Shown: positions 1 through 5,810 of the stretch, piece by piece
Layout of the letters: each line of letters starts with the position of its first letter
How positions within the stretch are numbered: position 1 is the stretch's first letter
NCBI GenBank assembly: GCA_045580005.1
Contig: JAZNMZ010000065.1
Coordinates: 1 to 10,581 of the forward strand
DNA from: UMGS1052 sp045580005
GTDB taxonomy: Bacteria > Bacillota > Clostridia > Oscillospirales > CAG-382
Length of the DNA: 10,581 nt
Reading direction: 5' to 3'
Position numbers and translations under genes: made by a program
Notes under the pieces: generated by a model
Seen by the model: the letters and a program-made list of their open reading frames with translations, nothing else
The model's database searches: none
What the model was told of the DNA's origin: nothing

Positions 1-108
1 GAACAAGGATACTCTGACTTTATGGCTCGTAAAAAGGTGTCGGAGCTGCTCGGGCATCACCGTGACGATGTTACGAGAATTTATCTGTCGGGCGGTGATG
101 ATGTATGA
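1..108 (+). CDS. Tyrosine recombinase, C-terminal fragment (partial)
   Basis: This is the last 35 codons of a gene that begins before the window. The visible tail contains VSELLGHHRDDVTRIYL, which matches the end of the tyrosine recombinase catalytic domain: the LGH histidine box, then the nucleophile tyrosine in RIYL about ten residues later. In this family these residues help activate and then carry the covalent DNA-protein bond. The arginine boxes lie upstream and cannot be checked. The stop codon overlaps the start of the next gene as ATGA, so the two are probably translationally coupled. A second recombinase right beside an excisionase/integrase pair fits the end of an integrative element. 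The family call rests on a short tail; another protein ending by chance in this motif is possible but unlikely. Confidence 0.6.
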   Translation, partial: EQGYSDFMARKKVSELLGHHRDDVTRIYLSGGDDV

Positions 109-314
109 CCAAAAAGAAAAATCTATATACAAAAATGCTTAAAGATTACCCTGATGTATTAAATGTATATCAGATGTGCAAGGCTCTTGGGGGAATCAGC
201 ACAAAGACGGGTTATAAGCTTCTTAAGGAAAAGAAGATTGAAAGCATAAAGGTCGGTCGGGAATATAAGATAGCTAAAATAAATTTGATAGATTTCATCA
301 CAAATAACGGCTAA
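105..314 (+). CDS. Small excisionase-like helix-turn-helix protein
   Basis: This 69-residue basic protein has the pattern of the excisionase/MerR-like winged helix-turn-helix group. A helical start (residues about 11-27, YPDVLNVYQMCKALG) is followed by ISTKTGYKLLKEKKI, which reads as the recognition helix, then IKVGREYKIAKINLIDFI, the short wing and final helix typical of these proteins. In integrative elements such proteins bind the att arms and steer the integrase toward excision; some also act as regulators. The start codon overlaps the upstream stop (ATGA), and there is only a weak GGTG-like ribosome site, which fits coupled translation. The integrase gene follows after 97 bp that contain its own promoter. 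The fold is fairly clear; the excisionase role is inferred from position. Confidence 0.65.
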   Translation: MTKKKNLYTKMLKDYPDVLNVYQMCKALGGISTKTGYKLLKEKKIESIKVGREYKIAKINLIDFITNNG

Positions 315-318
315 AATC

Positions 319-347
319 TTTACAAAAGCACCTGCTTTTGGTATAAT
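319..347 (+). promoter_or_regulatory. Promoter of the integrase gene
   Basis: TTTACA (319-324) and TATAAT (342-347) are separated by exactly 17 nt, an excellent vegetative sigma-factor promoter. Transcription should start near 354-356, giving a leader of roughly 57 nt before the integrase start codon. The left arm of a perfect inverted repeat fills much of the -35/-10 spacer. Confidence 0.8.
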
Positions 348-370
348 AATTATATAATAGCAGGTGCTTT
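325..370. repeat. 12-bp perfect inverted repeat around the integrase -10 box
   Basis: AAAGCACCTGCT (325-336) and AGCAGGTGCTTT (359-370) are exact reverse complements with 22 bp between them. The left arm lies in the promoter spacer, the -10 box is in the loop, and the right arm lies just after the expected transcription start. The centre-to-centre distance of the arms is 34 bp, a little over three helical turns. This arrangement suits a repressor or excisionase binding both sides of the promoter. The right strand is followed by no T-run, so it is not a convincing terminator for the upstream gene. Confidence 0.7.
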
Positions 371-378
371 ACTTCCCG

Positions 379-402
379 AAAGGAGGATTTATTTAAAGGA
401 GG
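379..402 (+). promoter_or_regulatory. Duplicated ribosome binding site of int
   Basis: AAAGGAGG occurs twice, at 379-386 and 395-402. The second copy is 9 nt before the ATG at 412 and is the functional Shine-Dalgarno site. The first has no usable start codon at the right distance. It may be a standby site or a remnant of a small duplication. Confidence 0.7.
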
Positions 403-411
403 TAAAACACT

Positions 412-1671
412 ATGAAAAGAAAAGATATAAATGTCTATATAAGAGACAAAAAAGGTTATTACTATGCTGTTATAGTTTACAAAAATGCACAAGGCAAGCG
501 AAAAGAAAAGTGGTTTCCGACAAAACTGCCGATTCGTGGAAACAAGAAGAAAGCAGAAGCGATTGCAGATCAGATACTTGAAGAATTTGAAATTCCTGCA
601 GAGGATTTGTGTTTGAAAGAGAAGAGTACGAAGCTTGGCAAGAATTGTATTGCAAATGCTACGCTCGACGATTTGACACAATCTCAGGTTGCGAACTTGT
701 TGTTCTCGGATTACATCATAAAGTATTTGCCGCTGACGAGAAAAAGGCGAAGAAAGATTGAGGACACTACATACGCAGGCTATGAGGCAAACGTAAAAAG
801 CGTTGTCGCTCCTTACTTTGCAAAGAAAAAGATTAAGCTTAAGGATCTGACGGCAAAAGACATTCAGGACTTTTATGACAAACAGCTTGAGCGTGTAAAG
901 CCAAACTCGGTTATTCGATACCACGCAATCATAAGACTTTCTCTGTGCCACGCAAGAAAGATGCGATACATCAAGGAAAATCCCATTGAAGAGGTTGAAA
1001 AGCCCGAGAAGAATCAGTTTATCGGTAAATTCTATACTGCCGAGGAATTAAGTCGACTTATAGAATTAGCCAAAGGAACAAAGCTTGAAATTCCCGTTAT
1101 TATGGGTGGTTTTTACGGTCTTAGAAGAAGTGAAGTTGTAGGACTGAGATGGTCGGCAATCGACTTTGAAAACAATATTTTTTACATCAATCACACGGTA
1201 ACAACTCCACAAATTGATGGTGTAACCAAAATTGTTGCAAAGGACAGAGCAAAGACAAAATCAAGTCTGCGAGCCTTACCGCTTGGTAAAGACGTTAAGG
1301 AAATACTTCTTTCCAAAAAGCAAAGGCAGGAGGAATACCGCAAGAAGTTCAAAAGCTCGTACAACAAGAAATGGCTTGATTATGTAATGGTGGATGAATT
1401 AGGTGATTTAATCACACCCGATTACATCACCGGAGCATTCAAAAGCTTTTTGGCAAAACATGAGCTTCGTGAAATACGCTTCCACGATCTTCGTCATACC
1501 TGTGCATCGTTGCTTCTTAACAAAGGAAAGCACGAGGGAATAACGCTTAAAGATATTCAGGTATGGCTTGGGCACAGCGACTTTTCAACTACTGCGAATA
1601 CATATTCACATCTTGATGCGACATCAAAAGGATTTTCGCTTAGTGCGTTAGAGAAGGCTATAACATTCTAA
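412..1671 (+). CDS. int: Tyrosine recombinase integrase (Tn916-Int-like)
   Basis: This is a full-length 419-residue site-specific recombinase that would cut and rejoin DNA at att sites. The basic N-terminus (residues 1-50, with KGYYYAVIVYKNAQGKRKEKWF) resembles the arm-binding AP2-like domain of conjugative-transposon integrases. A helical core-binding domain follows (about 95-200, ending near the LERVKPNSVIRYHAIIRLS segment), then the catalytic domain. All expected catalytic residues are visible: Arg238 in GLRRSE, a candidate lysine at 283 in KTKSS, His358 and Arg361 in HDLRH, His388 in LGH, and the nucleophile Tyr398 in TYSHL. The start is fixed by AAAGGAGG nine bases upstream. The gene has its own promoter inside an inverted repeat. 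It ends 43 bp from the 3' end of a tRNA-Ser gene, the usual position of an integrase next to its attachment site. It appears intact. Confidence 0.93.
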   Translation: MKRKDINVYIRDKKGYYYAVIVYKNAQGKRKEKWFPTKLPIRGNKKKAEAIADQILEEFEIPAEDLCLKEKSTKLGKNCIANATLDDLTQSQVANLLFSDYIIKYLPLTRKRRRKIEDTTYAGYEANVKSVVAPYFAKKKIKLKDLTAKDIQDFYDKQLERVKPNSVIRYHAIIRLSLCHARKMRYIKENPIEEVEKPEKNQFIGKFYTAEELSRLIELAKGTKLEIPVIMGGFYGLRRSEVVGLRWSAIDFENNIFYINHTVTTPQIDGVTKIVAKDRAKTKSSLRALPLGKDVKEILLSKKQRQEEYRKKFKSSYNKKWLDYVMVDELGDLITPDYITGAFKSFLAKHELREIRFHDLRHTCASLLLNKGKHEGITLKDIQVWLGHSDFSTTANTYSHLDATSKGFSLSALEKAITF

Positions 1672-1683
1672 GGCAAAAGAAAT

Positions 1684-1711
1684 ACGGGGTTTTGCCTAAA
1701 CAAAACCCCGT
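1684..1711 (-). terminator. Hairpin terminator after tRNA-Ser
   Basis: The 11-bp stem ACGGGGTTTTG/CAAAACCCCGT has a 6-nt loop (1695-1700). On the minus strand it starts only 3 nt after the tRNA 3' CCA and is followed by ATTTCTTTTG, a moderate U-rich tail. It therefore most likely ends tRNA transcription. It could also stop transcription of the convergent integrase gene, although the plus-strand tail is not T-rich. Confidence 0.7.
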
Positions 1712-1714
1712 GAT

Positions 1715-1806
1715 TGGCGGAGAAGGAGGGATTCGAACCCTCGTGCCGGAATTACCGACAAACTGATTTCGAGTCAGCCCCGTTATGCCCGCTTCGATAC
1801 TTCTCC
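1715..1806 (-). tRNA. tRNA-Ser (anticodon CGA)
   Basis: The minus strand folds as a class II tRNA of 92 nt with encoded CCA. The acceptor arms GGAGAAG/CTTCTCC pair perfectly. The anticodon stem GCTGA/TCAGT encloses the loop CTCGAAA, giving anticodon CGA at 1769-1771. A long variable arm (GTCGG/CCGGC region) marks it as a serine tRNA, and the T-arm is GAGGG-TTCGAAT-CCCTC. It reads UCG codons. The anticodon region is also present in two further copies nearby and is the probable recombination target of the adjacent integrase. Confidence 0.95.
1766..1800. repeat. Direct repeat copy 1 (inside tRNA-Ser): candidate att site
   Basis: This 35-bp segment covers the anticodon loop and D-arm of the intact tRNA and matches 1959-1993 at 33 of 35 positions, including the first 22 without mismatch. 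Such repeats flanking an integrase are the usual trace of site-specific integration. The likely strand exchange lies at the anticodon-loop end, because the identity stops there. Confidence 0.65.
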
Positions 1807-1839
1807 CTATATATTTAACAGTTATCCTAAGAAAGCAAA

Positions 1840-1864
1840 TCTTTGGGAACTTTCTTTGGGAACT
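1840..1864. repeat. Tandem 12-bp direct repeat between the tRNA copies
   Basis: TCTTTGGGAACT occurs at 1840-1851 and 1853-1864, a 13-bp period. It lies between the two candidate att cores. Integrases with an AP2-like N-terminal domain bind short direct repeats in att arms, so these could be arm-type sites. This role is inferred only from position and the paired arrangement. Confidence 0.5.
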
Positions 1865-1957
1865 GCTAAAATCATAAATATTCAGTTTTTTAAAAAATCC
1901 AGCAATACAGCGGATTTCAAGCACTTTTTGAAGAGGAAATTTCCGAAAAGCTTACCT

Positions 1958-1999
1958 CATTTCGAGTCAGCCCCGTTATGACCACTTCGATACCTGTCC
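1958..1999 (-). pseudogene. Truncated tRNA-Ser(CGA), 5' half only
   Basis: Read on the minus strand from 1999, the sequence begins with a plausible acceptor strand GGACAGG, then TA, a full D-arm, the anticodon 5' stem GCTGA and the loop CTCGAAA. It then diverges (TGAGG instead of TCAGT), so the anticodon stem cannot close and there is no variable arm, T-arm or 3' acceptor strand. The copy differs from the intact gene in its acceptor strand (GGACAGG versus GGAGAAG), so it was a separate gene or came from another genome rather than being a recent duplicate. The clean break just after the anticodon loop is what an integrase crossover in the anticodon region would leave. Confidence 0.75.
1959..1993. 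repeat. Direct repeat copy 2: candidate outer att site
   Basis: This is the partner of 1766-1800, with mismatches only at 1981 and 1984. Identity is exact over 1959-1980. It may be the junction between element and chromosome, or a trace of an older insertion. Confidence 0.6.
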
Positions 2000-2294
2000 G
2001 TGTATGTGTAATGCTCTTTACGAGTAAAACAAGCAATATAGAATTTTGTTAGAATTGGCTAGAAAAACCGCTAGATAAGGGGGTGTTTGGCGTTATACAA
2101 AAGTGCCGAAACCCGCACGGTTAAGCCATTTGTGAGGTTTTATTTACAGTCTCACCCGGGGGATTTCGAGTACTTTCTGTTAGAGCTTGTTAGGGGTAAC
2201 ATTATTTTAACATGACTCAATCACTTTTTCTATACTTTCGGTCTCACATCTATTGTAACTCTACAATAACATATATTTATTTTTTTGTTCAATC
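2000..2294. other. Non-coding stretch between the truncated tRNA and the PHP operon
   Basis: No credible gene is present in these 295 bp. Three things stand out. GATTTCGAGT at 2162-2171 is a third copy of the tRNA anticodon-loop core. Short TAGA-type motifs recur at 2047-2053 (TGTTAGA), 2057-2063 (GGCTAGA), 2069-2075 (CGCTAGA), 2179-2185 (TGTTAGA) and 2189-2195 (TGTTAGG), often about 10-12 bp apart. TATTGTA-ACTC-TACAATA (2251-2268) is a perfect 7-bp-arm inverted repeat, 27 bp upstream of the next -35 box, which could be an operator. All roles are guesses. Confidence 0.4.
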
Positions 2295-2323
2295 TTGCAC
2301 AACACAAAAAAGTGTGGTATAAT
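2295..2323 (+). promoter_or_regulatory. Promoter of the PHP/COG0523/vanZ operon
   Basis: TTGCAC (2295-2300) and TATAAT (2318-2323) are separated by 17 nt. The spacer carries a small inverted repeat, ACAC-N6-GTGT. Transcription would begin near 2330, about 25 nt before the ATG at 2355. This placement rules out the upstream in-frame TTG at 2295 as a start codon. Confidence 0.8.
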
Positions 2324-2354
2324 TATAAAGATAAACAAACTGTTGGGGGATAAT

Positions 2355-3161
2355 ATGATTAAAGGTAACTTTCATACTCACTCGGTTTTTTCTGACGGAA
2401 AGAACACGATTGAGGAAATAATAGAAACGGCAATAAACAAGGGATTTCTCAGTATCGGTATTTCAGACCACAGCTACACCGAGTTTGACGATTGCTTCTG
2501 TATGAAAAAAGACGACTTTGACAGCTATATCGCAAAGATGAACGAAGTCAAGGTAAAATACGGCGACAAAATTGATATTCTGACAGGTATGGAGTTTGAC
2601 TTTTATTCCACCGATGTAAAAAGAGAACTTCTCGATTATACCGTAGGATCAGTACATTATGTTAAGAAAAACGGCATATACTACGGTGTCGACCACTCTC
2701 CCGATGGAGAAAAACAGGGCATCGATGAGGGCTGCGGCGGAGATGTGCACGCTTACATAAAAGAGTATTACAACAGCCTGTGTCAGCATGTAACCGATAA
2801 TAAGATTGATATTGTCGGTCACTTTGATGTGCTTGCAAAGTTCGGTCTTATCGATGAGGATGAGGATTTCTACCGCAAGGCCGCAATCGAAGCTGCCGAC
2901 TATATTGTGGAGAGGGGCGTTGTTATTGAGATTAATACAGGAGCTGTATTTAAAAAACTCAAAGACCACCCATACCCCAATTTCTTTATTTTGAAGAGGA
3001 TCTGCGAAAAGGGCGGAAATGTTATTATCGACTCTGACTCTCACATGATTGGCAGCCTCGACTTTTACTTTGACGAATCTGCGCAGCTTATGAGAGAAGC
3101 CGGATTTAAGAACACCGTAAGACTTACAAGCAACGGCTTTGTTGAAGAGCCGCTTATATAA
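2355..3161 (+). CDS. hisJ: PHP-family histidinol-phosphatase-like metal-dependent phosphoesterase
   Basis: This 268-residue protein has the full set of PHP-domain metal-ligand motifs in order: HTH at residues 8-10 in NFHTHSVFSDG, SDH, the acidic GMEFDFYS, VGSVHY, VGHFD, IEINT and a final DSDSH. These build a di- or trinuclear metal site (Zn, Mn or Fe in relatives) in a seven-stranded distorted barrel. Length and motif order fit the HisJ/HisK histidinol-phosphatase group (histidinol phosphate to histidinol, histidine synthesis), but other PHP phosphoesterases look alike, so the substrate is not proven. The ATG at 2355 follows TTGGGGGA, a usable ribosome site, and lies just after the promoter. 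No histidine-synthesis genes are visible nearby. The gene instead leads an operon with two COG0523 putative metal-chaperone genes. Confidence 0.8.
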   Translation: MIKGNFHTHSVFSDGKNTIEEIIETAINKGFLSIGISDHSYTEFDDCFCMKKDDFDSYIAKMNEVKVKYGDKIDILTGMEFDFYSTDVKRELLDYTVGSVHYVKKNGIYYGVDHSPDGEKQGIDEGCGGDVHAYIKEYYNSLCQHVTDNKIDIVGHFDVLAKFGLIDEDEDFYRKAAIEAADYIVERGVVIEINTGAVFKKLKDHPYPNFFILKRICEKGGNVIIDSDSHMIGSLDFYFDESAQLMREAGFKNTVRLTSNGFVEEPLI

Positions 3162-3183
3162 CAAATCATAAAGGGTGATAAGA

Positions 3184-4317
3184 ATGACAAAGATTGATAT
3201 TTTCTCAGGCTTTCTCGGAGCGGGAAAGACCACACTTATAAAAAAGCTTATCAAAGAAGCCTACTGCGGCGAAAAGCTTGTGCTTATCGAGAACGAATTC
3301 GGAGAGATAGGCATTGACGGAGGCTTTCTCAAGGACGCGGGTATTGAAATTACTGAGATGAACTCGGGATGCATCTGCTGTAGCCTTGTAGGCAATTTCA
3401 GCGAGGCTCTCGGACAGGTGCTCGAAAAATTTGCCCCTGACAGAATTGTAATCGAGCCCTCGGGTGTTGGTAAACTCAGCGATGTAATCCGCGCCGTACA
3501 GTCGGTTGGCAGCGATAAGATAGTTCTCGGCAGCTTTACAGCTGTTGTAGACGCTCTCAAGTGCAAAATGTATATGAAGAACTTCGGTGAGTTCTACAAC
3601 AACCAGATAGAAAACGCAAGCGCGATTATCTTCAGCCGTACTGACAGTATCAGCGAGCAAAAAATTGCGGACGCTGTAAAGCTCGTGCGTGAGCACAACA
3701 AGGATGCTGTTATTGTCACAACCCCCTGGGATAAAATCGACGGTGGTAAATTACTTGAAACAATAGAGAATAAGCATACACTCGAAGATGAGCTCGCAGA
3801 GCTCAAGCATGAGCATGAGCATCATCACCATCACGCTCACGATGAGGAATGTCACTGCCATGAGCATGAGCATCATCATGACCATGACGAGGAGTGCCAC
3901 TGCCACGAGCACGGGCATGAACACCATCATCATGACCATGTCGAGGAATGCCACTGCCATGAGCACGAGCATGAACATCATCACCATCACGACCATGACG
4001 AGGAATGCCACTGCGATGACCATGTGCATCATCACCACGCTGATGAGGTGTTTTCAAGCTACGGCGCCGAAACTGCACACAAGTATACAGTCGACGAAAT
4101 AAGGGTTATTCTCAATGAGCTTGACAGCGGCAAATATGGTGTGATACTCCGTGCAAAGGGTATTGTTGACAGTAAGGATGGCGACTTTATTCACTTCGAC
4201 TATGTGCCCGGCGAGCAGAATGTTCGCATGGGAGCAGCTGATGTTATAGGCAGAATCTGCGTAATAGGATTCGAGATGAAAAATGATGAGCTCGCAAAGC
4301 TCTTTATGATAGTATAA
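3184..4317 (+). CDS. COG0523/CobW-family GTPase with His/Cys-rich metal-binding linker
   Basis: This 377-residue protein belongs to the G3E P-loop GTPases, proposed metal chaperones or insertases. Walker A is GFLGAGKTT (residues 9-17). The family's metal-binding CxCC motif is GCICC with cysteines 63, 65 and 66. The guanine-specificity motif normally reads NKxD; here the equivalent is SRTD in AIIFSRTD, a departure. Residues 209-285 form an extreme linker with 40 histidines and 8 cysteines in 77 residues, built from four EECHC units separated by His/Glu runs. A CobW C-terminal domain follows (about 300-377). The ATG at 3184 sits after AAAGGG; an in-frame GTG at 3175 overlaps that site and is less likely. 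It lies 22 bp after the PHP gene and 13 bp before a second COG0523-like gene. Relatives with such linkers are tied to zinc, cobalt or nickel. The metal cannot be chosen here. Confidence 0.9.
   Translation: MTKIDIFSGFLGAGKTTLIKKLIKEAYCGEKLVLIENEFGEIGIDGGFLKDAGIEITEMNSGCICCSLVGNFSEALGQVLEKFAPDRIVIEPSGVGKLSDVIRAVQSVGSDKIVLGSFTAVVDALKCKMYMKNFGEFYNNQIENASAIIFSRTDSISEQKIADAVKLVREHNKDAVIVTTPWDKIDGGKLLETIENKHTLEDELAELKHEHEHHHHHAHDEECHCHEHEHHHDHDEECHCHEHGHEHHHHDHVEECHCHEHEHEHHHHHDHDEECHCDDHVHHHHADEVFSSYGAETAHKYTVDEIRVILNELDSGKYGVILRAKGIVDSKDGDFIHFDYVPGEQNVRMGAADVIGRICVIGFEMKNDELAKLFMIV
3808..4038. repeat. Internal tandem repeats encoding the His/Cys-rich linker
   Basis: The coding sequence repeats blocks of roughly 45-57 bp centred on GAGGAATGCCACTGCCATGA-like units, four times, with variable lengths of CAT/CAC runs between. 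Differing repeat lengths suggest the region grows and shrinks by slippage or unequal recombination. The repeats are in frame, so the protein stays intact. Confidence 0.8.
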
Positions 4318-4330
4318 AGTAGGGGTTATA

Positions 4331-5275
4331 ATGAAAAAAGAAACACCGGTATATTTATTTACAGGCTTTCTTGAATGCGGAAAAACAAAGTTTATTCAGG
4401 AAACTCTCGAGGACGAGCGATTTTCAAACGGTGACAGCACGCTTGTGCTTGTCTGCGAGGAGGGAATAGAGGAGTACGACCTTGAAAGAGTCCCCCAGAA
4501 GAATGTATTTCTTGAGGTTATAGACTCGCCCGAGGATTTTACAAAGGAAAAGCTTGTATCGCTTCAGCAAAAGCTCGGTTTTGTGAGAGTAGTGCTTGAA
4601 TACAACGGTATGTGGCAGCTCGATACTCTTTATAACAATCTGCCCGAGGACTGGCTAGTATATCAGGAAATGTGTTTTGTTGACGCGAGCACCTTTGAGA
4701 GCTACAACGCAAATATGCGCAGTCTTGTTGTAGATAAGTTTACAGCCTGCGAGCTTGTAGTTTTCAACAGATGTAGTGACAGCACCGATAAAACGCTGCT
4801 CCACAAGATCGTACGCACAACAAACCGCAGATGCGATATAGCCTATGAGTACACAGACGGCAGTGTTGAGTATGACGATATAGAGGATCCTCTGCCTTTT
4901 GACCTTGAGGCGCCCATAGTTGAGATTGAGGACGAAGACTACGCCGTATGGTATAGGGACACAGCTGAAAATCTTGACAAATATGACGGAAAAACAGTAA
5001 AATTCCGAGCAAATGTGTCAAAAAACAAGAGTATCAAGAATATAATAGTTGCAGGCAGACAGGTAATGACCTGCTGTATCGATGACACAAAATTTGCTGG
5101 CTTTATCTGCGAGACGCAGGACAGTGAAAAATACGAGAGCGGCGACTGGATTATGCTTACAGCTAAGATTGAGGTGAAATTCCACAAGATATATAAGCGC
5201 AAGGGACCTGTTCTTGTACCTGTGAGTATCGAAAAGACAGAACCGCCCAAGCAGATTATCGCAGCCTTTTATTAA
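4331..5275 (+). CDS. Divergent COG0523-like P-loop protein fused to a DUF1980-type C-terminus
   Basis: This 314-residue protein starts like a CobW GTPase: PVYLFTGFLECGKTKFI is a P-loop in which the usual GAGKTT has become ECGKTK. It has no CxCC motif. The guanine-specificity segment may be VVFNRCSD. From about residue 205 the sequence (KYDGKTVKFRANV, then RQVMTCCIDDTKFAGFIC, then GDWIMLTAKI) resembles the C-terminal part of the DUF1980/TIGR03943 family (YcgQ-like), whose members usually pair with a UPF0718 permease. The adjacent cysteines at MTCC are the hallmark. No such permease is visible here. The gene lies 13 bp after the first COG0523 gene with an AGGGG ribosome site, so the two products probably act together. 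Function is inferred as metal handling; the domain matches are from memory, not a search. Confidence 0.72.
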   Translation: MKKETPVYLFTGFLECGKTKFIQETLEDERFSNGDSTLVLVCEEGIEEYDLERVPQKNVFLEVIDSPEDFTKEKLVSLQQKLGFVRVVLEYNGMWQLDTLYNNLPEDWLVYQEMCFVDASTFESYNANMRSLVVDKFTACELVVFNRCSDSTDKTLLHKIVRTTNRRCDIAYEYTDGSVEYDDIEDPLPFDLEAPIVEIEDEDYAVWYRDTAENLDKYDGKTVKFRANVSKNKSIKNIIVAGRQVMTCCIDDTKFAGFICETQDSEKYESGDWIMLTAKIEVKFHKIYKRKGPVLVPVSIEKTEPPKQIIAAFY

Positions 5276-5297
5276 TCAATAGAATTCGGAGGCAACT

Positions 5298-5810
5298 TTG
5301 AAAAAGATTGTAGTTATAATTTTATCGGTTCTTGCGGTAATGAATGCTGTTTTTATATTCTACAACTCATCGCAGACAAACGAGAAGTCGCTCAAAATAT
5401 CAAAAGATATATCCGAGTATATTGTAGAAAAGACAGACAGCGATTACGCCGAAAAAGACCAGCGAGAGCAGTGGCGTACACTTAATAAGACAAACGCACA
5501 GATTAGAAGCTACGCGCATACTCTTGAGTTTTTGTCGCTTGCGTTTCTGCTTGCTCTTATAGCGCTTATCGCACCGACAAAAAGAATGAACATGACGGTA
5601 TGGACGCTTTCGGTATTTCCTGCCTGCGTTGCATATGCATTCCTTGATGAGTGGCACCAGACCTTTGTTGACGGAAGAAATTTTCAATGGCAGGATATAG
5701 TGCATGATATACAGGGTAGTGCTGTCGGTATTATAGTTGCAGTGGCTTTATACGGTCTGTTTTTTGCCCTGAAAAATTACATAATGAAAAAGAAAAGGGG
5801 TGTTGCATAA
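5298..5810 (+). CDS. VanZ-like family membrane protein
   Basis: This 170-residue protein has an N-terminal membrane segment (residues about 3-22) and three more hydrophobic stretches (about 75-92, 98-117 and 138-157). Its family marks are QIRSYAHTLEFLSLA, which matches the conserved R..aH..Ey region, and LDEWHQTFVDGRNFQWQDIVHDIQGSAVG, which matches the DE.HQ...gR....D...n..G motif. VanZ itself gives low-level teicoplanin resistance, but most relatives are of unknown function and resistance should not be assumed. The start codon is TTG at 5298, supported by CGGAGG five bases upstream and by the hydrophobic segment that follows at once. The stop codon lies in the loop of the downstream terminator. 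It is the last gene of the operon, 22 bp after the previous one. Confidence 0.85.
   Translation: MKKIVVIILSVLAVMNAVFIFYNSSQTNEKSLKISKDISEYIVEKTDSDYAEKDQREQWRTLNKTNAQIRSYAHTLEFLSLAFLLALIALIAPTKRMNMTVWTLSVFPACVAYAFLDEWHQTFVDGRNFQWQDIVHDIQGSAVGIIVAVALYGLFFALKNYIMKKKRGVA

Larger units (their letters stand above)
1..1967. mobile_element. int-end of an integrative element at a tRNA-Ser(CGA)
   Basis: The recombinase tail, excisionase-like gene and integrase run toward a serine tRNA, and the tRNA 5' half is repeated 193 bp further right. This supports an integrated element whose right boundary lies in or near one of the repeated anticodon-loop cores (1766-1774 or 1959-1967). The other end and the cargo are outside the window, so its type (conjugative element, prophage or simple island) cannot be settled. 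The boundary given uses the outer core and is an inference. Confidence 0.5.

Noticed and set aside
298..951. Long open frame on the minus strand opposite int
   Set aside because: It lies antisense to an integrase with all catalytic residues, has cysteine-rich atypical composition and no ribosome site.
1658..1924. Open frame on the minus strand across the tRNA gene
   Set aside because: It runs through the intact tRNA-Ser and its terminator, so it cannot be a separate protein gene.
2295..2354. TTG start giving the PHP protein 20 more residues
   Set aside because: This TTG is the first half of the -35 box, and the -10 box also lies in the extension. The ATG at 2355 has a ribosome site and begins at the first PHP motif.
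2649..3254. Minus-strand frame of 201 codons opposite the PHP gene
   Set aside because: It is a mirror of a well-conserved coding sequence and has no promoter or ribosome site.
3808..4038. Repeat array that might suggest CRISPR
   Set aside because: The units are in frame, irregular in length and have no unique spacers; they encode a metal-binding linker.
3751..4102. Several frames in other phases over the His-rich region
   Set aside because: They are low-complexity by-products of the CAT/CAC repeats (runs of Met/Val or His/Asp/Gly), not genes.
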